Under the pieces are notes generated by a model, which saw only the letters and a program-made list of their open reading frames with translations, did not search any database and was not told where the DNA came from. DNA of 64,000 bases. It comes from Schaedlerella glycyrrhizinilytica_A (GTDB lineage Bacteria > Bacillota > Clostridia > Lachnospirales > Lachnospiraceae). The stretch lies in the NCBI RefSeq assembly GCF_042852765.1, contig NZ_AP031414.1; one strand, given 5' to 3'. Numbering within the stretch: the stretch's first letter is position 1; every line of letters begins with the position of its first letter. Below are positions 25,332 to 34,305 of the stretch, one piece after another. Made by a program: the position numbers and the translations under genes.

Positions 25332-27974
25332 TTAATTAAAAAAATCAAACTCGTCCACCGCAAAGGCGATGTCAATCTGGAATGGCTCCCGCTGTGGCAG
25401 CTGTAATCCCTGTTCATCTGCAATTACCAGATAATAAGTAGCTGTATTGCTGTATTTCAGAGATTTCAAATTAAACTGACAACGGAAAGTTCTTTCTGCA
25501 CCGTTATCGCTGGTCTTATCTGCAATAATCTTCTGAATATCACTAATCTGTTTGCCGTCCTCATCTGTAAAATAAACTTGATAGGTTGCTGCTTCACGAT
25601 TTGTACTGACCGCATCTTTTTGATAGAAGTTCAACGAAAAAATCATATTGCTGATTTTACGGTTTGCGGACAGTAAATTGACCGTTACCGGCTTGGTATC
25701 ATATTTCTGCTTATTTCGCCTATATTCCATAGAATCATTGCGGAGATAATGATACTCAATCACCGGAACAACCATTTCCTGCAAACTGATACCACCATGC
25801 ACAAAATTCATACCGCCGCCATTCATTTTGATACGAATACTTTCTCTCGGTGCAAATCCATTGAATTCCGTATTTCCGCCCAAGAATTTTACAGGCATCA
25901 AGTAATCTGGTTGCACACCCTTCTGCATAATTGCATATCTTCTGCCATACTCCACACATCGCTTGATACTTTCTTTTTTTGTAATGTCAGTGTTTGTTAC
26001 ATCCACATCAAAAAATCCTCTTTTATCTACTTTGTCCTCTTCCTTCAAAGGACTGTATGCATAAAGAAATCCATGATCTGCCGTAATTAAAATATTCGTT
26101 CCGCCAAATTCATTTACAATGATACGCACAAGATTCTTCAATTCAGAAATTGCCTTGTCACACGCAGCAAAAACAGCAATATCCGAAGTGTGGCTGGCTT
26201 CATCAATGGTATCGTGGTAAATATAAACCACATCCATACCTTTTACCAAAGCACATCTTTCCGCTCGTTTCATAGCAATGATGTCATTATACTTTAAGGC
26301 CACGCTTGCCGAATCTTCTGTTTTCAGAACCTTGTCCCTATAAGTACTTGCCGTAGACTGTCCATCTGCCAAAACCGTCAAAATATCGTTCCGAACCTCT
26401 ACTGTCAATTCTTTGTGCGGCAACAAAGCTGCCATACCAAACTTTGTAGTAGAAGGGAAGATACTCTGCATACTACTGATAGAAACCTTACTTTGCGTTT
26501 CTCGCTGAAGCTGATCTGCCATCGTAGCTGCCACTTCATAACGCATGGCATCTGAGATAATTACAAATACTTTAGTATCCGAAGTCTGAATACGAGAACG
26601 GTAAAAATCTTCCTGCTGCGGTACTTCCAGAACTTTACCGTAAGTTGCCAGTTCATCCGCACATACATCCGACCAGTTATTGCCCAACTCACCTAAGAAC
26701 CAGTGAGTATAAAGTCCTTCCACCTTATCGACAACATGCTTGAACAAATCATCCAGCAGAATATTGGAAGTCTCCAAGCTCTTTTGAAAACTAAGATGGA
26801 ACAAACGGTAATATGTGTCCATCTGATAGTAGCTCTCAGTATATTCTTTCCAGATACTTTTCGCTTCTGCGGTATGGAATCCGGCTGAATGTTCCTTAAA
26901 GAAACTTTGCATATTCGCCACTTGTAAGATACCGTCATAAAAATTTTCAAATGGCTCATACCATACACAAGTTCTCCGTTTTTCAACAGTATTCGTAATG
27001 GTATCCACATCAATGATATGGTCACTGATCTCTGTCATTAGCTTTGTCAGAATCACTTCATTAATACACGGGAAGCATTCTGTTCCTACCAAATCCTCTA
27101 CCGTCAGCTTTTCAAAGCGCTGATACAGACGGGCTTCATCCTCAACATAACGTGCCACATCATATAATTGCGGAATGTTGTCACTATGAAGCCATTCAGA
27201 AATAAAATCATAGCAATATGCCTGATGTGGCATGGAAATAAAGCCGTCCAGTCCGGCAAGATATTCCTGCCGCATGGTGCGGGTCGTTGCAGTTAAAAGC
27301 AGATGAATTGCTAACCGCCCAAGGTCTGGTTCTTCCTCCACAAATCCGCATCCCTGACGAACCATCGCCCAAAATGCTACGTCTGCATGATATTTTACAA
27401 AATCCTGATAAACCGTATTATTATTCAAATCAAGTCCCGCCTGGAACACACTACGGAGAATCATATTAGGCTGTGCATCTTTCAATCCACAGATTGCCGC
27501 CATAACAGCCATGTGTAACTGTGCCGGTGTTTCCGGAACTTTATTCTGTGTACTAACTTTCAAACGACGGTCTTTCGCATTGAAGTAAGCACGATAATTT
27601 TTAACCTGTTTCCTCATTGCCGGATTTGATATAAGTCCCATCTCATCCATCCAGATAGAAATCAGATCTGCCCGAAACTCTTCGCTGTAAAGCTCCACGT
27701 CCAGAAGCCAGTTATCATCCGGGCGATTATAAACACACGGACTGTAAACCAGATAATTTGTAGTCAAATCATCTACTGAAAGCAGTTTTTTTACAGAAAA
27801 CGAATTATTTCCAGTCAGCGCAATCACCTTTGCATTTTCCAAAACCACTTCATCCAGTTTATCCTCAAATTCCTTATCTTCATCGTACCAGAAAATGATA
27901 CGACGCTGATAAAACTCAGCCAGAGGTGCAGCAAATCTGCGATTTAAATCTTGTATTATTTTATCTGTATCCAT
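25332..27974 (-). CDS. pglZ: PglZ, BREX type 1 alkaline-phosphatase-fold protein
   Basis: 880 residues, near the usual PglZ-A length. N-terminal region begins IIQDLNRRFAAPLAEFYQRRIIFWYDEDKEFED, a typical BREX-1 PglZ start. Alkaline-phosphatase-superfamily metal motifs: VFVIISDAMRYEVA (about 470) and ILITADHGFLYAYSPL (about 630), then a beta-rich tail. Interacts with PglX and is required for BREX methylation and defence in studied systems. Starts 9 bases after the AlbA_2 gene and overlaps the brxL upstream region. Confidence 0.94.
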   Translation of the reverse strand: MDTDKIIQDLNRRFAAPLAEFYQRRIIFWYDEDKEFEDKLDEVVLENAKVIALTGNNSFSVKKLLSVDDLTTNYLVYSPCVYNRPDDNWLLDVELYSEEFRADLISIWMDEMGLISNPAMRKQVKNYRAYFNAKDRRLKVSTQNKVPETPAQLHMAVMAAICGLKDAQPNMILRSVFQAGLDLNNNTVYQDFVKYHADVAFWAMVRQGCGFVEEEPDLGRLAIHLLLTATTRTMRQEYLAGLDGFISMPHQAYCYDFISEWLHSDNIPQLYDVARYVEDEARLYQRFEKLTVEDLVGTECFPCINEVILTKLMTEISDHIIDVDTITNTVEKRRTCVWYEPFENFYDGILQVANMQSFFKEHSAGFHTAEAKSIWKEYTESYYQMDTYYRLFHLSFQKSLETSNILLDDLFKHVVDKVEGLYTHWFLGELGNNWSDVCADELATYGKVLEVPQQEDFYRSRIQTSDTKVFVIISDAMRYEVAATMADQLQRETQSKVSISSMQSIFPSTTKFGMAALLPHKELTVEVRNDILTVLADGQSTASTYRDKVLKTEDSASVALKYNDIIAMKRAERCALVKGMDVVYIYHDTIDEASHTSDIAVFAACDKAISELKNLVRIIVNEFGGTNILITADHGFLYAYSPLKEEDKVDKRGFFDVDVTNTDITKKESIKRCVEYGRRYAIMQKGVQPDYLMPVKFLGGNTEFNGFAPRESIRIKMNGGGMNFVHGGISLQEMVVPVIEYHYLRNDSMEYRRNKQKYDTKPVTVNLLSANRKISNMIFSLNFYQKDAVSTNREAATYQVYFTDEDGKQISDIQKIIADKTSDNGAERTFRCQFNLKSLKYSNTATYYLVIADEQGLQLPQREPFQIDIAFAVDEFDFFN

Positions 27975-27983
27975 GCTGTCCTC

Positions 27984-29444
27984 CTACCTTATAATTTTCC
28001 AATTTGCTTTTCGTTTTGTTCCGCCCTGTACCAATCTACCTTTTTCCTGTAAAGAAGCGAACATTCGAGAAACCGTTCTTTTCGATATACCCATTTTTTC
28101 CGCATAATATGCCTGTGTTGCAGACGGATTCTTCTCTATAATCTGCAACAATTTTTCTATCTGCGTCTGTTCCTTATTAAGCGGCACTTCAGCGCTATTA
28201 GTGCCATCATCAACGCCATTAGCGCCATTTTTAGTGCCATTGGCGTTAATCATGGCGTTATTGGTAGCAACCTGACCTCGATAAATATTAATACGCAAAT
28301 CAACTTCGCCACCAATAAACTCCGGCTCCCGCAATCCGGCAGCTTTTACTTTATCAATAATTCTCGGAATGCCGCTTCCCCAATGCTCAATCAGGTTCAT
28401 ATAGGCAAACGCATGGGCAAGAGCTTCATTTCTGATTTTGGAATAGCCTTCTTTCATACGCTCCATCGTTTGTCCCATTGGCAGCTTTCCTGGAGAAGTA
28501 ATTTCCAATCGGTTGTCATATACCGCTACCTGTATCGTACCATGATCCAGATAACTACGATGTACCATAGCATTGATAATCAACTCACGAATGGCATCCG
28601 GTGGAATCTCATAAACATCCTGGCGATAAATTCCCACAATAGTAGCACCCAGATGAATATTTCTTAAGACAAACTGAAATGCTTCGTCTATCTGTTCCCA
28701 AAGCGGACCGCTATATTCTCTACGGTCAACAAAAACTGCTTTTGTTGTCCCTTTGAACACACCACATTGCGTTGCAACATGAAGTCCTCCGTTTCCAGTC
28801 AAAATAGCAAAAGCATTAGACGGATAATCTTTTCCATCACGCTCAATTAAAATTCCCCAGGAACGCAACTGCTGTCTTCCCACATCTTTAATCGATGCTT
28901 TCTGTTCCTCTGTACGGGCATTTCTGACAGCCTGCTCTTTCATAGCTTTGCAAAGGGCATCAATATCTTCCTCTGTAACATTTAACCCAGTACATAAAGC
29001 CTGATCATAGTAGCGGTTACTGCCCTCAAACAACAACTCCTTTACCATATACTCATCGGCAAGGCGGGTAGTTCCGGCAACACGGACATATACACCACCA
29101 TCTCTACCAAGAGCTTTGATATAATATGGACGTTGTCTGCCCTCAGAAACCTCTACCACGATGACAGTCTTACCATCAACCGTCTGTAAAGTAATATCCG
29201 GGATGATTGCTGGTTCACAGCTGTCTGATACGGCATTGGCAATGGCATCCATTTTCTTGAACACATCTTCTTTGTCAAAGCCGACAACCTCTCTGGTTTT
29301 ATCGGCAATTCCGAAAATGATTTTCCCTCCGGTTCCATTTGCAAAGGCAACCACAGACTTCATATATTTGATGCTTTTCTCTGGCAGGGTCTCTTTGAAC
29401 TCTATATTCTTGGATTCACCTGCAAGAATTTCTTCTATGGTCAT
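27984..29444 (-). CDS. AlbA_2/Schlafen-like ATP-binding regulator inside BREX
   Basis: 486 residues. N-terminal AlbA_2 domain (about 8-130: ESKNIEFKETLPEKSIKYMKSVVAFANGTGGKIIFGI), a middle domain, then an ATPase-like C-terminal half (about 280-370: RELIINAMVHRSYLDHGTI, LEITSPGKLP, HAFAYMNLIEHWGSGIPRI) and a winged helix at the end (AEKMGISKRTVSRMFASL). Residues about 393-420 are a low-complexity Asn-Gly linker encoded by imperfect repeats. Related proteins are called transcriptional regulators; Schlafen-type relatives occur in defence. Lies between pglX and pglZ, where type 1 BREX accessory genes collect. Confidence 0.85.
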   Translation of the reverse strand: MTIEEILAGESKNIEFKETLPEKSIKYMKSVVAFANGTGGKIIFGIADKTREVVGFDKEDVFKKMDAIANAVSDSCEPAIIPDITLQTVDGKTVIVVEVSEGRQRPYYIKALGRDGGVYVRVAGTTRLADEYMVKELLFEGSNRYYDQALCTGLNVTEEDIDALCKAMKEQAVRNARTEEQKASIKDVGRQQLRSWGILIERDGKDYPSNAFAILTGNGGLHVATQCGVFKGTTKAVFVDRREYSGPLWEQIDEAFQFVLRNIHLGATIVGIYRQDVYEIPPDAIRELIINAMVHRSYLDHGTIQVAVYDNRLEITSPGKLPMGQTMERMKEGYSKIRNEALAHAFAYMNLIEHWGSGIPRIIDKVKAAGLREPEFIGGEVDLRINIYRGQVATNNAMINANGTKNGANGVDDGTNSAEVPLNKEQTQIEKLLQIIEKNPSATQAYYAEKMGISKRTVSRMFASLQEKGRLVQGGTKRKANWKIIR

Positions 29445-29481
29445 TGTAACACCTCGCTCTCTTTTACAGTTTTAACTGTTG

Positions 29482-30273
29482 TTACGATAGCATTGGTCCA
29501 ACGAATTGAATCAATGCCGCAACTGCCGATCCAAATTCGACAGTTCCTTTTATAGCCTGTAACGAAGCTATTGCTGTCTTTATCATAGATTTCTTTGGCT
29601 TTTCAGATATAACTTCTGCTTCTATAACTTCCAAGCTTTCAGATGCTGCTTCTTTATCCTCATCAGATGTAAGAGTATCCATCTTCGTCCTAACTGCATC
29701 AATTAACTGTTCAATATCGTTTGCTGTTGCCCCAATATTTGTAGTTGCCATAACAGATGAATTATCATTTGCAATAATAGCTTGGCCATTTTGCACCGTC
29801 ACATTATAAATATTCTTTTCATCTATTCCCATATCAATACCTACTTTCGTTAAATAACTTTCCACATGGCGAATCAACACCATAACAAATCGTTCATTAA
29901 AACCTTTGATTTTATCTTGCCATTTGGATGAAGAAGAATATCCCATGGCAACACCACGATATACAGAACTGTTATTTTCTACCAAATATCTTAAAACAGC
30001 GTACACATTTCGTATTTCTTCGCTATCAGTTTCACCCAATGAAAAAATCAATCTTCCGTAGGATCCTTGTACTTCTTTAACTTCATTCTCTAAATTCCAA
30101 TCACAGCTGCCACAATCATGAATATAATCACTTATAATCGGAGTACTATCTATGTAGTTCACAAATTTCCCAAGCACATCAGCATAATCTTCATAATTTG
30201 CCTGAAGTAGTCGATTAGAGCAACTATTAAAATCATATTGAATTTTTCGCAATTCTTTTCTATTCAATTTCAT
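29482..30273 (-). CDS. Unknown protein with hydrophobic C-terminal tail, BREX-embedded
   Basis: 263 residues; no family recognised. Residues 1-150 look mostly helical with a DCGSCDW cysteine pair near 53-57. A short beta-prone, Asn/Gln-rich stretch follows (NVTVQNGQAIIANDNSS, about 157-174), then a charged segment (about 195-230) and a hydrophobic tail (VEFGSAVAALIQFVGPML, about 244-261) that could insert in a membrane. Overlaps the zinc-ribbon gene by 14 bases and is more AT-rich than brxC or pglZ, so the two probably arrived as a pair. The layout sensor + tail resembles membrane-acting defence effectors; this is inference only. Confidence 0.72.
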   Translation of the reverse strand: MKLNRKELRKIQYDFNSCSNRLLQANYEDYADVLGKFVNYIDSTPIISDYIHDCGSCDWNLENEVKEVQGSYGRLIFSLGETDSEEIRNVYAVLRYLVENNSSVYRGVAMGYSSSSKWQDKIKGFNERFVMVLIRHVESYLTKVGIDMGIDEKNIYNVTVQNGQAIIANDNSSVMATTNIGATANDIEQLIDAVRTKMDTLTSDEDKEAASESLEVIEAEVISEKPKKSMIKTAIASLQAIKGTVEFGSAVAALIQFVGPMLS

Positions 30274-30721
30274 AATTTTTCACCCCACAAAACGGGCAAT
30301 ATGCACCCGTCATTTTTAATAATGGTTTAATTTTTGCAGTACGTTTGCAACATGGAAAATCACAAATTTCCATTGCTTCTATTCCTGAACGAATAGGATC
30401 TTCATTTTCATGCTTCGGACGTTTTCCAGCCTTGAATGTAATGATTCCTTTTTTGCTATGCCGTTCCATTTTTTTGAATTCATTATAAATCATATCATTG
30501 ACAGCATTCGTCACCATTTTCATGGCAAGTTCAAGTACATCCTCAGTAACATAGTTTTCGCTTATTAAGCCACAACTTGGACAAAATATATGAAGCACCC
30601 CGTCATCCTCCAAATCAGAAGGAGTTGCCTTAAAATATGTGCCACATTGTTCGCATTGCAAAAGAACATAACCATCATCATCTGTAGGAATAGGAATCGT
30701 CATATTGATTTCATCACTCAT
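30260..30721 (-). CDS. Double zinc-ribbon protein, BREX-embedded
   Basis: 153 residues with two four-cysteine sites: CEQCG (residues about 22-26) with CPSCG (about 47-51), and CDFPCC (about 117-122) with CPFCG (about 142-146). A helical segment between them (ELAMKMVTNAVNDMIYNEFKKMER) is basic. Function unknown; zinc ribbons suggest nucleic-acid or protein contacts. Gene lies 16 bases after pglX and overlaps the next gene, so it is translated with the BREX operon. Confidence 0.75.
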   Translation of the reverse strand: MSDEINMTIPIPTDDDGYVLLQCEQCGTYFKATPSDLEDDGVLHIFCPSCGLISENYVTEDVLELAMKMVTNAVNDMIYNEFKKMERHSKKGIITFKAGKRPKHENEDPIRSGIEAMEICDFPCCKRTAKIKPLLKMTGAYCPFCGVKNYEIE

Positions 30722-30737
30722 ATTGCTCCCCCATTAC

Positions 30738-33700
30738 TTACTTTATTTTAGCCAACACATCTTGAAAAATTGCATAATTCTTCTTCACGCCATCGTCCAG
30801 ATCAATAGAAATCATCTGGTCGGCAAGGTGATGAATTTTTTCCTCATAGGTTCTGATCTCAGTATCCTGTGCTTGTAAGGTGGTCAGCTTTTTATTCAGC
30901 TTCACACGCTCACCAGTGGAAGCATTTGCAATACGCTGTTCCAGATCAGCAATAGCAGTACGATAACGAGCCTGCTGTTCATGCACATAATCGGTACGAA
31001 TACGGGCAATGGTGTCCGGCTGATAGCGGTGCATATAAATCAGGGCCTTAAAGCCGTTTTTCTTACCACTGTCAAATAACCAATAAATCGGGCGTTTCTG
31101 ATAAATCTTGCAATGATCTTTATAAAAATCATTCAGGAAATAGTTCCGAATCACATCCTTCGGCTGACCTTTGCCTCCCAGAGCATCGGCAATGAATTTC
31201 AAATTTTTATCCAGCGTATCTGCACCGTAAACGGTTTTCACGAACTTCACGAACAAACCAGCAATATCATCCTCAAAGTATTCATCATCACAGATTGGGA
31301 TAATATTGTCCACATCTGGAGCAAACATTTCAGAAATAGAAACACCTTCATGATAATAAGCTCTGTTAATTTCTGCTTCAGGTATTGTATTTGGACGCTC
31401 ATTCATCTTATCAACAAAAGCTCGCAAGGAGTACGGTTCACCAGCAAAAATTAAACCATCTTTGTAAATAGAATAACGACCAAACATACAACCAACTGCA
31501 TAGGAAATAAAAGACCGAATATCTCTACCAAGGTCAGCCCTGCGGACAGTGACATCCTTATCCTCAACCTCCGGTGTCAGTTCTTCCTGCAAACCATAAA
31601 TATCAATGAAAATACGGTTCAGTTCTTCCTCGTTGGCTTTCAGCTGGTTAAAACGTTCATCACATTCAGCCTGCCACTGGTCAAAGGCTTCAGCGATGGT
31701 GGAAACTTTGCAAATCAGTGGATGATGCTGGAAGTCCCATGATGTTTCAAAGGAATCCCAATCACTTTTTGAAAGCATTATATTATTTTTTGTTACTTGA
31801 TTAACTTCATTTATACACTTTAATACAAGTGGTGTCGTTCTTACATCTTTAACCTGAAAATTCAATGTAGGATTTAGCATTATTGCTATTGATAAATACA
31901 CTTTGGAATTCAACAATGCTAAAGAAAAATAAAAAACATTTTTATCAACTATTATCGTTGATCCACCCTTATCGTATGTTGCACCTTGTGGCATAACACG
32001 AAAGCTAGGCAATGCTGAAGAAATCAATCCCCATGTTATGCCTTCTCGATACCAATAGTCTTTATTTATTATTTGAGATGCATGTTTTCCATCACCATAT
32101 TGATATATATTTCTTGCTTCCGGCGTCCAATTAACAACATCTTCAAGATTTCCCCACCATTTTCTATATCCACCACCCTTGCAATAAAAAATCCAATTAT
32201 CTGGTCCTCCAATATTATCTTTAATCAATTCCCAAAATTTTCTAACATATTTTCTATTATTACCCGTTACATTTTGACTCGGAGATATAGAATATTTATA
32301 TAATGTTTCATTCTCAAATGTTTTTATAAAACTTTCACTTACCCAATACGCCATAGGTGCACCAGGAATTTTACAAAAGTCAGATTGTATAGATGTAAAT
32401 CTATATCCACACTTTGCATCAAGAATAGCTTCTAAAGTTTTAAGTGCTTGGCTGTCAATCCCCTTAAAATCTGATAATTTAATATACTCTCCATAAGTTC
32501 TAATCCTAGTTTTGCAAAGAGTCAATGCTGCCACTGGTACACACGCAGCCTCAAATGCATTGTATTCTAACTGTACCAGAGATGTTATATTGGCATTACT
32601 ATTTATATATTCACGCATTTTTTCATATGAAGCTATAAACATCCACACATAGGGCATCAATAATCCAATTTGTCCATTCACTTCAACATATTCAAAAATT
32701 CTTCTTGTAAATACAGAAAATAAATCGTTTTTAAAATCTGCATATTGTGTTTGAACAAACTTTTTCAAATTTGCGGGCATATACGTAGCACTCATATATG
32801 GAGGATTAGTTACGACTACATAATACTTTTGTGACATTGTTTCTGCCACCTGAATCAATGGTAATAACTCTCTCAATGCAGTCTCACGAGACATATTTAT
32901 ATCTTCCATAATCTCTGCAAAACGATCATACAATGCAGACCAATCCTGTGGTGTTATAGTCAAAATAGAACCATATTCTTTTGCATCACGCAGTTCGCTG
33001 ATAATAGTATCCATAGCCGCTATGAGCTTCATATCTCCATTACAAAAATAATCTACTGTAAATTTATCTATATGATTGCTCTCTACAATAGCATACACAT
33101 GTGGCTGAATACCGCGACTGAAAAATCGCCGGTCATATTGACGGGCTTTCATCATTATCGCAAAGTAAGCCATCTGCACTGCACGATTATCAATATCCAG
33201 TCCATAAAGATTGTTTTCTACTATACTTGCTACTGCCTCACGAGAGGTATATCCATAGGATTCATAAATCTTCATCAGCACATCGAACATATACGCAAGA
33301 ATATGCCCAGAACCAGAACAAGGGTCAATCGCTTTCAGCTGTTCCGGCGTCAGTGTGGCATATTCCTTACGAATCTCGGCCTTCTGAGCTTGCACCGACT
33401 TATCCTGTTTAGTTTCTTCCATATAGTAGTGCCATTTGGTATCTTCCGAATCACGATTTCCAGCAATATAGGCAGACTGTTCTTCCTCAGTCGGCAAAAA
33501 TTGCTCCTTAATATCCGGGTGTCCCTCAATCCATAGACGACCAAGACTATTCTCTACCATATAACGAACAATCCAATCTGAAGTAAATAGTTGAGTAACA
33601 AAAGGTACGTCTTCATCCTTATACTGCTTTCTTTCATTTATGAGCTTATCTTTTGGTTCAGCAATATAATACTGATACAGCCAGCCGATAATCTGGACAG

Positions 33701-34295
33701 CATCCTTCCAATCATCCTCCGGTATCAGCTCTATCATCTGCTGAATGACACTGCCTTCACGGAGCAGATTGTCCGGCAGAAGAAGCTCGGTGTAATCCGC
33801 AATCTTCTGGAACATTCCCGGCAGAATCTTATTCAAGGCGTTGCACTGCACGATCAGCAGATATTTATACAGTTCTTCGGTCTTTTCGGCATCTTTCAGT
33901 TCATAGACCTTTTCCATATTAAGTCCATCCAACTCCAGATGAATGGCTTCGGCTATAATCTGCGGCTTAAAGTTGTTTTCCTCATCCGTGAATACACGCA
34001 CATGGGAAGGAAGATAACCGTTTACTTCCATGAATCGCAGAGCAGAGAAGCGATTGAACCAAGTATAGGCAACCTCTTCCATGACCTGCTTATATCCTTT
34101 ATCGTTAATCTCGGCAATCAGAGCCTGACGCTGTTTCTTTTCATTGGCAGTGAGGACTTTTCCGCCAACACTGTCCGCATTGGCATCCTCAATGTTGTCC
34201 TCTGTGATACCGTATTCCACACCTTTCAGGGAAACACGGGCGATCAGCTCTGTTCTTGCCCAGACAGCAAATTTTTTAATCGCATTCTTATCCAT
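30738..34295 (-). CDS. pglX: PglX, BREX type 1 adenine-specific DNA methyltransferase
   Basis: 1185 residues. SAM-binding motif I IDPCSGSGHILAYMFDVL (near 323) and catalytic motif IV VVTNPPYMS (NPPY at about 496-499) show an N6-adenine methyltransferase that marks self DNA. Length and N-terminus (DKNAIKKFAVWARTELIARVS) match type 1 PglX. The central part, roughly 31760-33100, is clearly more AT-rich than both ends, including the region expected to hold target recognition, which suggests a swapped specificity segment. Starts 10 bases after brxC. Confidence 0.95.
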   Translation of the reverse strand: MDKNAIKKFAVWARTELIARVSLKGVEYGITEDNIEDANADSVGGKVLTANEKKQRQALIAEINDKGYKQVMEEVAYTWFNRFSALRFMEVNGYLPSHVRVFTDEENNFKPQIIAEAIHLELDGLNMEKVYELKDAEKTEELYKYLLIVQCNALNKILPGMFQKIADYTELLLPDNLLREGSVIQQMIELIPEDDWKDAVQIIGWLYQYYIAEPKDKLINERKQYKDEDVPFVTQLFTSDWIVRYMVENSLGRLWIEGHPDIKEQFLPTEEEQSAYIAGNRDSEDTKWHYYMEETKQDKSVQAQKAEIRKEYATLTPEQLKAIDPCSGSGHILAYMFDVLMKIYESYGYTSREAVASIVENNLYGLDIDNRAVQMAYFAIMMKARQYDRRFFSRGIQPHVYAIVESNHIDKFTVDYFCNGDMKLIAAMDTIISELRDAKEYGSILTITPQDWSALYDRFAEIMEDINMSRETALRELLPLIQVAETMSQKYYVVVTNPPYMSATYMPANLKKFVQTQYADFKNDLFSVFTRRIFEYVEVNGQIGLLMPYVWMFIASYEKMREYINSNANITSLVQLEYNAFEAACVPVAALTLCKTRIRTYGEYIKLSDFKGIDSQALKTLEAILDAKCGYRFTSIQSDFCKIPGAPMAYWVSESFIKTFENETLYKYSISPSQNVTGNNRKYVRKFWELIKDNIGGPDNWIFYCKGGGYRKWWGNLEDVVNWTPEARNIYQYGDGKHASQIINKDYWYREGITWGLISSALPSFRVMPQGATYDKGGSTIIVDKNVFYFSLALLNSKVYLSIAIMLNPTLNFQVKDVRTTPLVLKCINEVNQVTKNNIMLSKSDWDSFETSWDFQHHPLICKVSTIAEAFDQWQAECDERFNQLKANEEELNRIFIDIYGLQEELTPEVEDKDVTVRRADLGRDIRSFISYAVGCMFGRYSIYKDGLIFAGEPYSLRAFVDKMNERPNTIPEAEINRAYYHEGVSISEMFAPDVDNIIPICDDEYFEDDIAGLFVKFVKTVYGADTLDKNLKFIADALGGKGQPKDVIRNYFLNDFYKDHCKIYQKRPIYWLFDSGKKNGFKALIYMHRYQPDTIARIRTDYVHEQQARYRTAIADLEQRIANASTGERVKLNKKLTTLQAQDTEIRTYEEKIHHLADQMISIDLDDGVKKNYAIFQDVLAKIK

Positions 34296-34305
34296 ACTCG
34301 TCTCC

